56,176 nt of DNA. It comes from Streptomyces sp. NRRL S-340. Its GTDB lineage: Bacteria > Actinomycetota > Actinomycetes > Streptomycetales > Streptomycetaceae. Of the stretch, positions 28,974 through 40,234 are shown piece after piece (position 1 is the stretch's first letter; each line of letters opens with the position of its first letter). The stretch is from the NCBI RefSeq assembly GCF_000720185.1, contig NZ_JOIY01000046.1:1-56176 (forward strand). Direction: 5' to 3'. The notes below the pieces were generated by a model. It saw nothing but the letters and a program-made list of their open reading frames with translations, searched no databases and had not been told where the DNA came from. The translations under genes and the position numbers were made by a program.

Positions 28974-29351
28974 CTAGCCGGCTGCCGCTATGCGGCCCGT
29001 CGCGCGGGCCACCGTGTTCAGTTCCAGGTCGCGGCGCCTGCGGCGGGCCAGGACCACGCGGCGCTCGGCGGCGGTCAGGCCGCCCCAGACGCCGTACGGC
29101 TCGGGCTGCAGCAGCGCGTGCTCGCGGCACTCGACCATCACGGGACAGCGGGCGCAGACCCGCTTGGCCGCCTCCTCGCGGGACAGCCGCGCGGCCGTGG
29201 GTTCTTTCGAGGGTGCGAAGAACAGGCCGGCCTCGTCGCGCCTGCACACCGCCTCGGTGTGCCACGGTGCGTCTTGGTCCCTGTCTCGCACCGGCCCCCG
29301 CTGGGCCGGTACGGCAGCGACCTGCAGGGACGAATGCGGCGGTTGCAGCAC
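28974..29351 (-). CDS. wblI: WhiB-like iron-sulfur transcription factor (probable WblI)
   Basis: 125 aa, GTG with AGGAG 7 bases upstream. The four cluster cysteines are Cys36, Cys66, Cys69 and Cys75 (CRRD, CARCPVMVEC), followed by the GVWGG turn (87-91) and a basic tail (RRVVLARRRRRDLE) that contacts DNA. Wbl proteins bind [4Fe-4S] clusters sensitive to O2/NO and usually act with the principal sigma factor. The gene symbol is suggested by its place between glpX and the DUF1707 gene, as I recall for S. coelicolor wblI, and is less certain than the family. Confidence 0.9.
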   Translation of the reverse strand: MLQPPHSSLQVAAVPAQRGPVRDRDQDAPWHTEAVCRRDEAGLFFAPSKEPTAARLSREEAAKRVCARCPVMVECREHALLQPEPYGVWGGLTAAERRVVLARRRRRDLELNTVARATGRIAAAG

Positions 29352-29450
29352 GGTCTACTCCTGACGACGGCTTCGCGAGCGAGAGACGATGCAGCAAGGC
29401 CTACCCGCTGTGCGCGGGCCTATGCACTCAGTGGTGAACCGGCCGTTTGC

Positions 29451-30125
29451 TCACAGGTGCTTGCGCACATGCCTGTCGACCTTGCGCTGCACCCGGTCGA
29501 GGATGTCCGCGACGAGCTTGCCGCGCTTGGGCCGCGCCTCCACGTTGCCGAGGACGGCCCAGCCGTCGACGTAGACGACGGGCGCGTCGGGGTCGGCCGC
29601 GTCCAGCGTGTCCACCTCGAAGTTGCCGAGGACGCCGCCGCCGGTGCCGCGCAGCGACACGTTCTCCGGGACGCGGATCCGGATGTCCCCGAAGACGGAG
29701 ACGGCCTTGATGACGACCTGCTGGTACTCGAAGGTGGCCTCGCTGAGGTCGATCTCGACGCTGCCGAAGACCGAGTACGCGTGCAGCCGGCGCCCGGCGC
29801 GCCAGCGGCCCTTGCGGGTGGCCGCGCTGAACACCGCCACCACGTTCTCGTCGGCCTGCGGGAGTATCTCGCCGTCGTCAGGGCGGTTCGGCGCGTACGC
29901 GGCGGAGGTGCGGCTCCGGTGGGCGGCGGGCAGGTCCTGGATGAAGACCTCCAGCTCGCCGACCGTCTTGGCGTTCAGCACCCCCTCGACGCGCTCGGCG
30001 TGCTCGTCGGCCGTGAGGCGGCCCTCGGCGAGGGCGTCGCGCAGCATGTCGGCGATGCGGTCACGGTCGGCGTCCGAGGCGCGCAGCTCCGTGGCAGGGG
30101 GCGCGGTCTGCTTCTGAAGGTCCAC
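29451..30125 (-). CDS. DUF1707 protein with LiaF-like C-terminal domain
   Basis: 224 aa, ATG at 30125. Residues 14-66 are the DUF1707 domain (LRASDADRDRIADMLRDALAEGRLTADEHAERVEGVLNAKT), a small helical domain often at the N-terminus of actinobacterial envelope-linked proteins. Residues 95-215 form a beta-rich domain like the LiaF/DUF2154 C-terminus (VVAVFSAATRKGRW, YSVFGSVEIDLSEA, VFGDIRIRVPENV, VLGNVE). No membrane segment is visible. LiaF relatives inhibit cell-envelope-stress two-component systems; that role here is only an inference. Confidence 0.82.
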   Translation of the reverse strand: MDLQKQTAPPATELRASDADRDRIADMLRDALAEGRLTADEHAERVEGVLNAKTVGELEVFIQDLPAAHRSRTSAAYAPNRPDDGEILPQADENVVAVFSAATRKGRWRAGRRLHAYSVFGSVEIDLSEATFEYQQVVIKAVSVFGDIRIRVPENVSLRGTGGGVLGNFEVDTLDAADPDAPVVYVDGWAVLGNVEARPKRGKLVADILDRVQRKVDRHVRKHL

Positions 30126-30291
30126 GGCAGCAGCCTACCCAAACACGATAGATCGCGACACCTCTGCGGCAGGGGAACCCGGCGGGAACTGAGCGGGACC
30201 TCACAGACCCGCCACCGGTGGCAGGTTCTACGCTGGTCGGTGCCCGCCAGCGTCGGCGGGCAGCCGTCCGTAGAGTGAGGAATGGGCTGAG

Positions 30292-31962
<1,671 letters not shown>

Positions 31963-31967
31963 TCCCT

Positions 31968-32019
31968 CGCGCGACGGGTGGGGCGGTCGGCGGTCGCCGG
32001 GGGCCCCACCCGTCGCGCG
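31968..32019. terminator. 17-bp hairpin between the class I fumarase and the deaminase gene
   Basis: Arms 31968-31984 and 32003-32019 pair perfectly. It starts 6 bases after the fumarase stop and ends 16 bases before the deaminase stop on the other strand, so it serves both convergent genes. Confidence 0.85.
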
Positions 32020-32034
32020 GTCGCGCGGCGCGGT

Positions 32035-32601
32035 TCAGTACGGGTGGCGGTCCGGCTTGGCCTCCCAGGCCTCGTACGCCTTCGCGCCCAGCTCCGGGAA
32101 GATCTGCTCGATGTGGATCCGGCGCCGGTCCAGGGGCTTTCGGAAGTCCTCGTACTGGAAGGCGTCGTCGAAGCCGATCTTCCGCGTGGCGTCCTGGTCG
32201 CAGCTGAAGTAGACGCTGTCGATGCGCGCCCAGTAGACGGCGCTCATGCACATGGGGCAGGGAGCGCCGCTGACGTAGATCGAACAGCCCTGGAGCATCC
32301 GGGCCCGCTGCGGAACGGGGTCGGGGGAGCCTTCGGGGCGCGGCACGTATCGCAGGGTGCCCTCGTTCCGGTGGTCCTCCGAGATGGTGGGCGCCCGCGG
32401 GTTGAGGAGCTGGGACGCCTTGTGGATGGCCTCCATCTCGGCGTGTGCGGTCGGGTCGCCGGTCAGCAGGACGCGGTTCTGGCCGCGGGCGAGGATCTCG
32501 CCGTCCCGGGTGATCACGGCGCCGAACGGGCCGCCCCAGCCGTGCTCCACCGACTCCGTGGCCAGGCGCACCGCCTCCGCCAGGAACTCCTCGTGCCCCA
32601 T
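32035..32601 (-). CDS. Nucleoside/guanine deaminase-family protein
   Basis: 188 aa. ATG at 32601 with GGAGG about 5 bases upstream; start matches MGHEEFLAEAVRLATESV. Cytidine/deoxycytidylate-deaminase fold with zinc site: HAE in TAHAEMEAIHKASQ and PCPMC in GAPCPMCMSAVYWARI. These place it among guanine deaminase (GuaD)-like and related enzymes. The C-terminal extension with FEDAFQYEDF-like sequence and EAWEAKPDRHPY is typical for this group. The exact base or nucleoside substrate cannot be read. Confidence 0.85.
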   Translation of the reverse strand: MGHEEFLAEAVRLATESVEHGWGGPFGAVITRDGEILARGQNRVLLTGDPTAHAEMEAIHKASQLLNPRAPTISEDHRNEGTLRYVPRPEGSPDPVPQRARMLQGCSIYVSGAPCPMCMSAVYWARIDSVYFSCDQDATRKIGFDDAFQYEDFRKPLDRRRIHIEQIFPELGAKAYEAWEAKPDRHPY

Positions 32602-32740
32602 CGCGACCTCCGTTCCGCGCCCACTCCCGGCATCCGGGTGTGGATCTCCCTTGATCCCGAGGGGGGCGGCCCCCCGGCCGCCCACCCCCATCCGGCCCAA
32701 CGGCCGGAACAAGCCCGCCCCCTGACACGCTGTACCCGGT

Positions 32741-34126
32741 ATGAGTGAATACCGCACCGAGCACGACTCCATGGGCGAGGTCCAGGTTCCCGCACACGCC
32801 AAGTGGCGGGCCCAGACGCAGCGGGCCGTGGAGAACTTCCCCGTCTCCGGGCAGCGGATCGAGCGTGCCCACATCGAGGCGCTCGCGCGGATCAAGGGCG
32901 CCGCCGCCAAGGTCAACGCGGAACTGGGGGTGCTCGACAAGGACGTCGCCGAGGCGATCCAGGCCGCGGCCGAGGAGGTCGCCGCGGGCACGTGGGACGA
33001 GCACTTCCCGGTGGACGTGTTCCAGACCGGGTCCGGGACCTCGTCCAACATGAACACCAACGAGGTGCTCGCCACCCTCGCGAGCGAGCGCCTGGGCCGC
33101 GACGTGCACCCCAACGACCACGTCAACGCCTCCCAGTCCTCCAACGACGTCTTCCCCTCCTCGATCCACATCGCCGCCACCGCCGCCGTCACCCGGGACC
33201 TGATCCCCGCCCTGGAGCACCTCGCGGACGCGCTGTCCCGCAAGTCCGAGGAGTTCGCGGACGTCGTGAAGTCCGGGCGGACTCACCTGATGGACGCCAC
33301 GCCCGTCACCCTGGGCCAGGAGTTCGGCGGCTACGCGGCCCAGGTGCGCTACGGCGTCGAGCGGCTGCGGGCCTCCCTGCCCCGGCTGGCCGAACTGCCG
33401 CTGGGCGGCACCGCCGTCGGCACCGGCATCAACACCCCGCCCGGCTTCTCCGCCGCCGTCATCGAGGAGATCGCCCGCGTCACGGGGCTGCCGCTCACCG
33501 AGGCCCGCGACCACTTCGAGGCGCAGGGCGCGCGGGACGGGATCGTGGAGACCAGCGGGCAGCTGCGGACCATCGCCGTGGGCCTGACGAAGATCGCCAA
33601 CGATCTGCGCTGGATGTCCTCCGGGCCCCGCACCGGACTCGCCGAGATCTCCCTGCCCGACCTCCAGCCCGGTTCCTCGATCATGCCCGGCAAGGTCAAC
33701 CCGGTCGTTCCCGAGGCCGTCCTGATGGTCGCCGCGCAGGTGGTCGGCAACGACGCCACCGTCGCCACCGCGGGCGCCGCGGGCAACTTCGAGCTGAACG
33801 TCATGCTGCCGGTCATCGCCAAGAACGTGCTGGAGTCGGTGCGGCTGCTGGCCAACGTCTCCCGGCTGCTCGCCGACCGCACCGTGGACGGCATCACCGC
33901 CCACCGCGAGCGGGCCCGCGAGTACGCCGAGTCCTCGCCCTCGGTGGTCACCCCGCTCAACAAGTACATCGGCTACGAGGAGGCCGCGAAGGTCGCCAAG
34001 AAGGCGCTCGCCGAGCAGAAGACGATCCGCCAGGTCGTCCTGGAGAGCGGGTACGTGGAGCGCGGCGACCTGACGGCCGCGCAACTCGACGAGGCGCTGG
34101 ACGTCCTGCGGATGACGCGCCCGTGA
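32741..34126 (+). CDS. fumC: Class II fumarate hydratase
   Basis: 461 aa, ATG start. Iron-independent, oxygen-stable fumarase of the aspartase/fumarase superfamily. Substrate-binding [45 protein letters not shown] and the catalytic signature [11 protein letters not shown] are intact. Its presence beside a class I fumarase suggests switching between iron-dependent and iron-free enzymes, but no regulator site was identified. Confidence 0.96.
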   Translation: MSEYRTEHDSMGEVQVPAHAKWRAQTQRAVENFPVSGQRIERAHIEALARIKGAAAKVNAELGVLDKDVAEAIQAAAEEVAAGTWDEHFPVDVFQTGSGTSSNMNTNEVLATLASERLGRDVHPNDHVNASQSSNDVFPSSIHIAATAAVTRDLIPALEHLADALSRKSEEFADVVKSGRTHLMDATPVTLGQEFGGYAAQVRYGVERLRASLPRLAELPLGGTAVGTGINTPPGFSAAVIEEIARVTGLPLTEARDHFEAQGARDGIVETSGQLRTIAVGLTKIANDLRWMSSGPRTGLAEISLPDLQPGSSIMPGKVNPVVPEAVLMVAAQVVGNDATVATAGAAGNFELNVMLPVIAKNVLESVRLLANVSRLLADRTVDGITAHRERAREYAESSPSVVTPLNKYIGYEEAAKVAKKALAEQKTIRQVVLESGYVERGDLTAAQLDEALDVLRMTRP

Positions 34127-34202
34127 CGGCGGGCGCGGCGCACCGGTGTGAACCGTGACGCCGACCGTCCCGTCCCATGGCCATGACACCTAATATCTGT
34201 GC

Positions 34203-34895
34203 ATGGCAGACGACGGAGCGGTGAGAGACGTGAAGGCGGACGGCGCGACGGCCCACTGGGCTCCCGGGAGCCGGATCCTGTGGCGCTACCGGGCGAACGG
34301 CGGCCCGGGTTTCCACATCGCGCGCCCCGTGACCGTCGTGCGTGACGACGCCGAGCTGCTGGCGGTGTGGCTGGCGCCCGGCACCGAGTGCGTCAGGCCG
34401 GTCCTCGCCGACGGGACGCCCGTGCACCTCGAACCCCTGGCGTCCCGCTACACCAAGCCCCGGGCGGTGCAGCGGGACCGCTGGTTCGGCACGGGCGTGC
34501 TGAAGCTGGCCCGGCCCGGCGAGCCATGGTCGGTGTGGCTGTTCTGGGAACCGGGCTGGCGGTTCAAGAACTGGTACGTGAACCTGGAGGAGCCGCTGGC
34601 CCGTTGGGCGGGCGGCGTCGACTCCGAGGACCACTTCCTGGACATCACCGTGCAGCCGGACCGCGGCTGGCAGTGGCGGGACGAGGACGAGTTCGCGCAG
34701 GCGCAGCGGGACGGCCTGGTGGACGACGCGCTGGCCGCGCGCGTGCGGGCCGCGGGCCGCCGCGCGGTGGACGTGATCCGCGCCTGGGGCCCGCCGTTCC
34801 GCGACGACTGGCAGCACTGGCGCCCGGACCCGTCCTGGGCGGTACCGTCACTGCCACAGGACTGGGACCGTACGCCCGCGCATGTGTCCTCATGA
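34203..34895 (+). CDS. DUF402 (FomD-like) protein
   Basis: 230 aa, ATG at 34203. DUF402 core: VWLFWEPGWRFKNWYVNLEEP, then DHFLDITVQPD and WQWRDEDEFAQAQRDGL. Conserved acidic and basic residues fit the metal-dependent phosphohydrolase fold of FomD and the nucleoside di-/triphosphatase Ntdp. The actual substrate is unknown. Conserved Streptomyces core gene next to fumC. Confidence 0.85.
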   Translation: MADDGAVRDVKADGATAHWAPGSRILWRYRANGGPGFHIARPVTVVRDDAELLAVWLAPGTECVRPVLADGTPVHLEPLASRYTKPRAVQRDRWFGTGVLKLARPGEPWSVWLFWEPGWRFKNWYVNLEEPLARWAGGVDSEDHFLDITVQPDRGWQWRDEDEFAQAQRDGLVDDALAARVRAAGRRAVDVIRAWGPPFRDDWQHWRPDPSWAVPSLPQDWDRTPAHVSS

Positions 34896-35188
34896 GACCC
34901 TTGATGCGCCCCCGGACAGGAACCGTAGGATCGTCCTCCGCAAGGGCGCAGGGGGGCACGTGGCCGGCGCAACTCCCGTGTCCGGCCGACAGTCTGACCG
35001 TATGTCACCGAGGGGCGGCAGGACGTGAGCGAGGGGTACCAGGGCACGACCCGAGCGGGGCGCATACGGCCCGCCGGTGGCACAGGAACAGCCTCTGACC
35101 ACGCCGGAATTCCGTTCCCGGGGCACGTGTTCCGGGTATCGGGTCTTCGGCGGGACGAACCGCGCGCCCGGCGCGCGGCCCCGGACGG

Positions 35189-37435
35189 ATGGATGCGACA
35201 CGCGTGACGGAGCAGCCGACCTCCTTCGAACGCCCCCAGCCGGGCGCCGACCCCACGGACTCCCGTGGGGCCCTTCTGCGTACCCCGCAGCCGCCGCAGA
35301 CGGCGTTACCGCTGCAGTCGCGCGCGGAGGGCGCGACCCCCTGTCCCGCGGCGCGCGCCGCGCAGGGCGAGCCCTCCGGGGCCGCCCCGCGTTCCGGCAC
35401 GGCGACCGCCGCCGACGGTTCGGCCGGGGCCGGGTCCGAGCATTCCCAGCCCGCCTCCGCCGAGCCCGATCCGCACCGGCCGCGCCCCGCCCCGGAGGGC
35501 ATTCCCGCCCAGCCGGAGGCGACGGCGCGTACCGCCGGCGGCGCGGGGACGGCCCGTACGGTCCCCGCGGACCCCGTGCCTCCGGCGGGTCCCGCGGACC
35601 CGGCGGTCTCCTCGGGCACCGCGGCCCCCGACGCGGCGGGCCCGCCCGGCGGGCCGGACCGGCAGGGATCCGACGGGCCGGACCGGCGGACCGGGCAGGG
35701 CCTGCCGCCGGGGCGGCCGCTGCCGATGCGCCGCGACGGCGACCGGCTGCGGTTCGTGGGCGCGGCGACGCGGCGCATCGCGCGCGGTATGGACCTGGAC
35801 GAGATCGTCATGGGTCTGTGCCGGGCGACCGTGCCGACGTTCTCCGACGCGATCCTGGTCTATCTGCGCGAGCCGCTGCCGGTGGGCGACGAGCGGCCGG
35901 TGGGCCCGCTCGTGCTGCGGCTGCGCCGCACCGACCGGATCCCGGCCGACCGGGACCTGGAGGCCGGGTTCCTGCCCGTGCCGCCGCCCGAGCAGCCGGC
36001 GGAGCTGTCCGTGGTCACCAACGAACTGTGCGAGGTACGGCCCGGCAGTGCGCTCGGTGAGGTGCTGCGCGGGGTGCGGCCGGTGTTCACCGACACCCCG
36101 TCCGCGGGCGCAGCGCTGGCCGAACTCCTCGGCGAGGACTCGGAGCTGGCGGTGCCCGGCGGGCAGCGCACGATCCTCGCGCCGCTGCGCGGGCGGCGCC
36201 GTGTCATCGGTGCCGCGCTCTTCCTGCGGCGCCCCGACCGCCCCGCGTTCGAGGCCGACGATCTGCTGGTCGCCGCCCAGCTGGCCACGCACAGCGCGCT
36301 CGGTGTCGACAAGGCGGTGCTGTACGGGCGTGAGGCGTACATCGCCGACGAACTGCAGCGCACCATGCTGCCGGAGACGCTGCCGCGCCCCACGGGTGTA
36401 CGGCTCGCGTCGCGCTATCTGCCCGCCGCCGAGACGGCGCGGGTGGGCGGCGACTGGTACGACGCGATCCCGCTGCCCGGCAGCCGGGTCGCGCTCGTCG
36501 TCGGTGACGTGATGGGGCACTCCATGACGTCTGCGGCGATCATGGGCCAGCTGCGCACGACCGCGCAGACGCTGGCGGGCCTCGACCTGCCGCCGCAGGA
36601 GGTGCTGCACCACCTGGACGAACAGGCGCAGCGCCTGGGCACCGACCGCATGGCGACCTGCCTGTACGCGGTCTACGACCCGGTCTCGCACCGCATCACC
36701 ATCGCCAACGCCGGCCATCCGCCGCCCGTGCTGCTGCACCTGGGGGGCCGGGCCGAGGTGCTGCGGGTGCCGCCGGGCGCGCCGATCGGTGTGGGCGGCG
36801 TGGACTTCGAGGCGGTGGAGCTGGACGCGCCGGCCGGTGGCACGCTGCTGCTGTACACCGACGGTCTGGTGGAGTCCCGGCTGCGGGACGTGTGGACCGG
36901 CATAGAGCAGTTGCGCGAGAAGCTGGCGGCGACCGCGCAGCTCACCGGGCCCGACCATCCACCGCCCCTGGAAGCCCTGTGCGACGAGGTGCTGGACATG
37001 CTCGGCCCGGGTGACCGGGACGACGACATCGCGCTGCTGGCCGCCCGTTTCGACGGGATCGCGCCGAGCGACGTGGCGTACTGGTTCCTTGAGCCGGAGG
37101 ACTCCGCTCCGTCGCGGGCGCGCCGGCTGGCCCGCCGGGCGCTGGCGCGCTGGGGTCTGGAGGAGCTGACCGACTCGGTGGAGCTGCTGGTCAGCGAGGT
37201 CGTCACCAACGCGGTGCGGTACGCCTCCCGCCCGGTGACGCTGCGGCTGCTGCGCACGGACGTGCTGCGCTGCGAGGTCGGCGACGACGTGCCGCAGCTG
37301 CCGCGGCTGCGGCAGGCGCGGGCCACCGACGAGGGCGGCCGGGGCCTGTACCTGGTGAACAGGCTGGCCCGGCGCTGGGGCGCGACCCGGCTGAGCACCG
37401 GCAAGGTGGTGTGGTTCGAGCTGCACCGCGGCTGA
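35189..37435 (+). CDS. SpoIIE-type PP2C phosphatase with GAF and histidine-kinase-like ATPase domains
   Basis: 748 aa. The first 180 residues are Pro/Ala/Gly-rich and disordered. Residues about 190-380 form a GAF-like sensor domain. Residues about 385-610 are the PP2C/SpoIIE phosphatase (VGGDWYDAIPLPGSRVALVVGDVMGHSM, ANAGHPPPVLL, YTDGLVESR, DDDIALLAARF with metal-binding Asp). The last 130 residues are an HATPase_c of the anti-sigma-factor type (ELLVSEVVTNAVRYA, GGRGLYLVNRLARRWG). Such proteins join an anti-sigma kinase and its opposing phosphatase and act in partner-switching control. ATG at 35189 used; a GTG at 35204 is possible. The 293-base gap before it has no clear gene. Confidence 0.92.
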   Translation: MDATRVTEQPTSFERPQPGADPTDSRGALLRTPQPPQTALPLQSRAEGATPCPAARAAQGEPSGAAPRSGTATAADGSAGAGSEHSQPASAEPDPHRPRPAPEGIPAQPEATARTAGGAGTARTVPADPVPPAGPADPAVSSGTAAPDAAGPPGGPDRQGSDGPDRRTGQGLPPGRPLPMRRDGDRLRFVGAATRRIARGMDLDEIVMGLCRATVPTFSDAILVYLREPLPVGDERPVGPLVLRLRRTDRIPADRDLEAGFLPVPPPEQPAELSVVTNELCEVRPGSALGEVLRGVRPVFTDTPSAGAALAELLGEDSELAVPGGQRTILAPLRGRRRVIGAALFLRRPDRPAFEADDLLVAAQLATHSALGVDKAVLYGREAYIADELQRTMLPETLPRPTGVRLASRYLPAAETARVGGDWYDAIPLPGSRVALVVGDVMGHSMTSAAIMGQLRTTAQTLAGLDLPPQEVLHHLDEQAQRLGTDRMATCLYAVYDPVSHRITIANAGHPPPVLLHLGGRAEVLRVPPGAPIGVGGVDFEAVELDAPAGGTLLLYTDGLVESRLRDVWTGIEQLREKLAATAQLTGPDHPPPLEALCDEVLDMLGPGDRDDDIALLAARFDGIAPSDVAYWFLEPEDSAPSRARRLARRALARWGLEELTDSVELLVSEVVTNAVRYASRPVTLRLLRTDVLRCEVGDDVPQLPRLRQARATDEGGRGLYLVNRLARRWGATRLSTGKVVWFELHRG

Positions 37436-37443
37436 CCGTACGG

Positions 37444-37498
37444 GCCGGGAAGGCCGGGAGGACGAGGGCGACGCCCTCGTCCTCCCGGCCTTCCCGGC
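37444..37498. terminator. 27-bp near-perfect palindrome between convergent genes
   Basis: Arms 37444-37470 and 37472-37498 are exact complements with a single central base. It lies 9 bases after the SpoIIE-type gene and 59 before the PBP stop, giving a long bidirectional hairpin. Confidence 0.85.
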
Positions 37499-37556
37499 TT
37501 TCCGCCGTCGTGCTCCCGGCTTCCCGGCCGCCGTCTGCGCGGTGTCCTGGCGTCGG

Positions 37557-39965
37557 CTACTGCCCGGGCATCCGGTCGTGCAGGTGCTGCTGGTCGTTCG
37601 GGTCGAGCGGGTTGTCCGTCGAGGTGCTGGTCGACGGGTCGGGCGCGGTCGGCGAGTGACTCGGCGACATCGACGGCGAGTGGCTGGGCGACTGCGTCGC
37701 CGAGTGGCTCGGCGGCGGCTGGCTCGCGGAGTGGGACGGCTGCGTCGGCGAGTGGCTCGGCGACATCGACGGCGAGTGGCTGGGCGACTGGGTCATCGAC
37801 GGCGTCCGGCTCGGCATCTGCTTGGCCGCGCCCTGCGTGGTGTCCAGGTCGAACTTGCTGGTGTCACCCATGACTCCGAAGGTGTACCCGGCCCAGATCT
37901 GCGCCGGGTAGCCACCGCCGTTGATCCGTCCGCTGCCCGGGAGGAGTCCGGTGGCGCCGGTCATCGAGGTGTGCTTGCTGGTCTTGGGGTTCTCACCGAA
38001 CAGCCCGACCGAGGTGACCAGGCTGGGCGTGTAGCCGGTGAACCAGGCCGACCAGTTGTTGTCGGACGTACCGGTCTTGCCCGCCACCTGCTGGCCGTCG
38101 CGCAGCGGGTTGTCGGCCACCGACGTCCGCGCCGTACCGTCGTCGACCACGCCGGTCAGGACCGAGGTGACCGTGTCGGCGGCCTCGCGGCTGATGACCT
38201 GGTCCCCGATCGGGTCGGTGACGGAGACCTTCCGGGTCCGGTTCTCGGCGGCGGCGATGATGCCGGGGGTGACCTTCTTGCCGTGGTTGTCGAGGGTGGC
38301 GTAGATCCCGGCCATCTCCAGGGGGCTCGCGCCCATGGAGCCGAGGGTCTGGGCGGGCACGGCCTGCATGCCCTCGGTGTCCATGCCGAGTTTCTTCGCC
38401 GTCGCCATCACCTTCTCCATGCCCACGTCGACACCCATCTGCGCGAAGACGGAGTTGACGGACTTGTTCATGGCGGACTGGACGGTGATGTTCCCGTAGC
38501 TGACGTCGTCCTCGTTGGGCGGCGCGAAGCCGACCTTGGCGCCGTGGTCGACGACCGGGCGTTCGCTGGTGCCGTCGTAGATCGTGTTGGCGTCGATCGG
38601 CAGGCCGTCCTGCGTCTTGGCGCCCTCGTCCATGGCGGCGGCCAGGATGACCGGCTTGAACGTGGAGGCCGGCTGGAAGTCCCGCCGGGTCGCGTTGCTG
38701 ATGTAGTGCTTGAAGTAGTCCTGGCCGCCGTACAGCGCGACGATGCGGCCGGTCTTCGGGTCGACGGAGACCGCTCCGGCCTGGACGTCGGCGTCGACCT
38801 TGCGCTTCTTCGGGTCGAGCTTGCTGGTGAGCTGCTTCTTGACCGAGTCCTCCAGCGCGGCCTGCTTCTTGCGGTCGATGTTCAGGGTGATGGTCCACCC
38901 CCGGTCCACGACCGCGGCCTCCGCCTGGGACTGCGTGATGCCCTGTTCCTTCATCAGCTGCTGTTCCAGCTGCTTGTTGGCGAGTTCGATCAGGTAGCCC
39001 TTCTGGCCCTCGCGGCCGGGCGCGCCCTTGGGCTCCTTGGGCACCGGGAACTTCATCGCCTGGCGCTTGCCGGCATCGAGCCAGTGCTGCTTGACCATGT
39101 TGTCGAGGACGTAGTTCCAGCGGGCCTGCACCAGCCGCTTGCCGTTGGGACCGGCCACCGCCCAGTCGTACTGGCTCGGCGCCTGGAGCAGCGCGGCCAG
39201 GTAGGCGCCCTGTTCGACGGTCAGGTGCTGGGCGTCGACGCGGTAGTAGGCCTGGGCCGCGGCCTGGATGCCGTAGGCGCCGCGGCCGTAGTAGCTGGTG
39301 TTGATGTAGCCGGCGAGGATCTCGTCCTTGCTCTCCCGCTGGTCCACCTTCAGGGAGATGACCAGTTCCTTCAGCTTGCGCGTGACGGTCTGGTCCTGGG
39401 TGAGGTAGTAGTTCTTGACGTACTGCTGGGTGATCGTCGAGCCGCCCTGGGTGCCCTTGCCGGTCAGGGTGTTGAGCAGACCGCGGGCGGTGCCTCGCAG
39501 GTCGACACCGGAGTCGTGGTAGAAGGACTTGTTCTCGGCGGCGACGAAGGTGTGCTGGACGTCCTTGGGCACCTTGTCCAGGGAGACGCTCTCGCGGTTA
39601 ATCTCGCCGTCCCGGGCGAGGATGGTGCCGTCGCTGTACTTGTAGACGTTGCTCTGCCGCTCGGCGGCGGCGTTGCCCTTGGGTATGTCCACCAGCATGT
39701 AGAGCACGACGAAGGCGCCGATGCCGAGCAGGCAGACGCCGAGGAAGGTGCCGAGGATCTTCTTCCAGGTGAACAGGCGGCGTATGCCGCTCTTCCTGGC
39801 CTTGGCGGGCCGGGCCGCCGCGCGCCGGGCCGCGGCCCGGCCGCCCGCAGCGCCGCCGGTTCCGCCGCCGTCCCCGACGCCGGTCGCCGGTGTCACGGTC
39901 GAGCGCCGGGGCGCCGCGCGGCGGCCACCGCGCTGTCGCGCTCGTCTTTCTTCCGCTCGTCCCAT
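37557..39965 (-). CDS. Class A penicillin-binding protein (PBP1A-like transglycosylase/transpeptidase)
   Basis: 802 aa. Basic cytoplasmic tail (1-65), one membrane helix (about 70-92), GT51 glycosyltransferase (catalytic Glu in AAENKSFYHDSGVD; GGSTITQQYVKNYYL; GRGAYGIQAAAQAYY), then a transpeptidase with the active Ser in ASTFKP, SVN as the SxN motif and KTGTS. The C-terminal about 85 residues are Ser/Pro/His/Thr-rich with an internal repeat. It polymerises and cross-links peptidoglycan. ATG start at 39965; divergent from the SPFH gene over 269 bases. Confidence 0.95.
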   Translation of the reverse strand: MGRAEERRARQRGGRRAAPRRSTVTPATGVGDGGGTGGAAGGRAAARRAAARPAKARKSGIRRLFTWKKILGTFLGVCLLGIGAFVVLYMLVDIPKGNAAAERQSNVYKYSDGTILARDGEINRESVSLDKVPKDVQHTFVAAENKSFYHDSGVDLRGTARGLLNTLTGKGTQGGSTITQQYVKNYYLTQDQTVTRKLKELVISLKVDQRESKDEILAGYINTSYYGRGAYGIQAAAQAYYRVDAQHLTVEQGAYLAALLQAPSQYDWAVAGPNGKRLVQARWNYVLDNMVKQHWLDAGKRQAMKFPVPKEPKGAPGREGQKGYLIELANKQLEQQLMKEQGITQSQAEAAVVDRGWTITLNIDRKKQAALEDSVKKQLTSKLDPKKRKVDADVQAGAVSVDPKTGRIVALYGGQDYFKHYISNATRRDFQPASTFKPVILAAAMDEGAKTQDGLPIDANTIYDGTSERPVVDHGAKVGFAPPNEDDVSYGNITVQSAMNKSVNSVFAQMGVDVGMEKVMATAKKLGMDTEGMQAVPAQTLGSMGASPLEMAGIYATLDNHGKKVTPGIIAAAENRTRKVSVTDPIGDQVISREAADTVTSVLTGVVDDGTARTSVADNPLRDGQQVAGKTGTSDNNWSAWFTGYTPSLVTSVGLFGENPKTSKHTSMTGATGLLPGSGRINGGGYPAQIWAGYTFGVMGDTSKFDLDTTQGAAKQMPSRTPSMTQSPSHSPSMSPSHSPTQPSHSASQPPPSHSATQSPSHSPSMSPSHSPTAPDPSTSTSTDNPLDPNDQQHLHDRMPGQ
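37649..37794 (-). repeat. 96-bp-spaced direct repeat coding the PBP tail
   Basis: Two nearly identical stretches (37649-37698 and 37745-37794) encode SPSHSPSMSPSHSPT twice, separated by a related Ser/Pro/His linker. The tail lies outside the cell wall-side domain and probably acts as a flexible spacer; copy number could vary by slippage. Confidence 0.8.
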
Positions 39966-40159
39966 GCGTCCGTTCGCTCCGCTTCCGTCTCGGATGTCTC
40001 GGCTGTCACTCGCATACGTCGTTCAGGTCAGCTCAGAAAACTAACACCGCTCTCTGTGACAAAGGGGCCCTGATCCGGGCCTTCGGGGACGTGACAATCA
40101 GCACCCGGCCCCAAGTGAACCGACGTCCGGGAGGGTTCGGGGGTTGCCGTCCGCCGTTA

Positions 40160-40173
40160 AAGTGATATCACTT
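40160..40173. promoter_or_regulatory. 14-bp palindrome AAGTGATATCACTT upstream of the SPFH gene
   Basis: Perfect palindrome in the 269-base divergent spacer between the PBP and SPFH genes, 62 bases before the SPFH start. It is AT-rich in a GC-rich setting, so chance is unlikely. It is a candidate operator of a dimeric regulator; which one is unknown. Confidence 0.5.
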
Positions 40174-40234
40174 AGATAGGCAGGAGCTTCTACGACTGCC
40201 GTTCGCACGCTCCACGAGAAACGGGGGACCCTCC

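Noticed and set aside
35025..35207. 60-codon frame before the SpoIIE-type gene
   Set aside because: It overlaps the start of the large gene, lacks a recognisable fold and has no convincing ribosome site.
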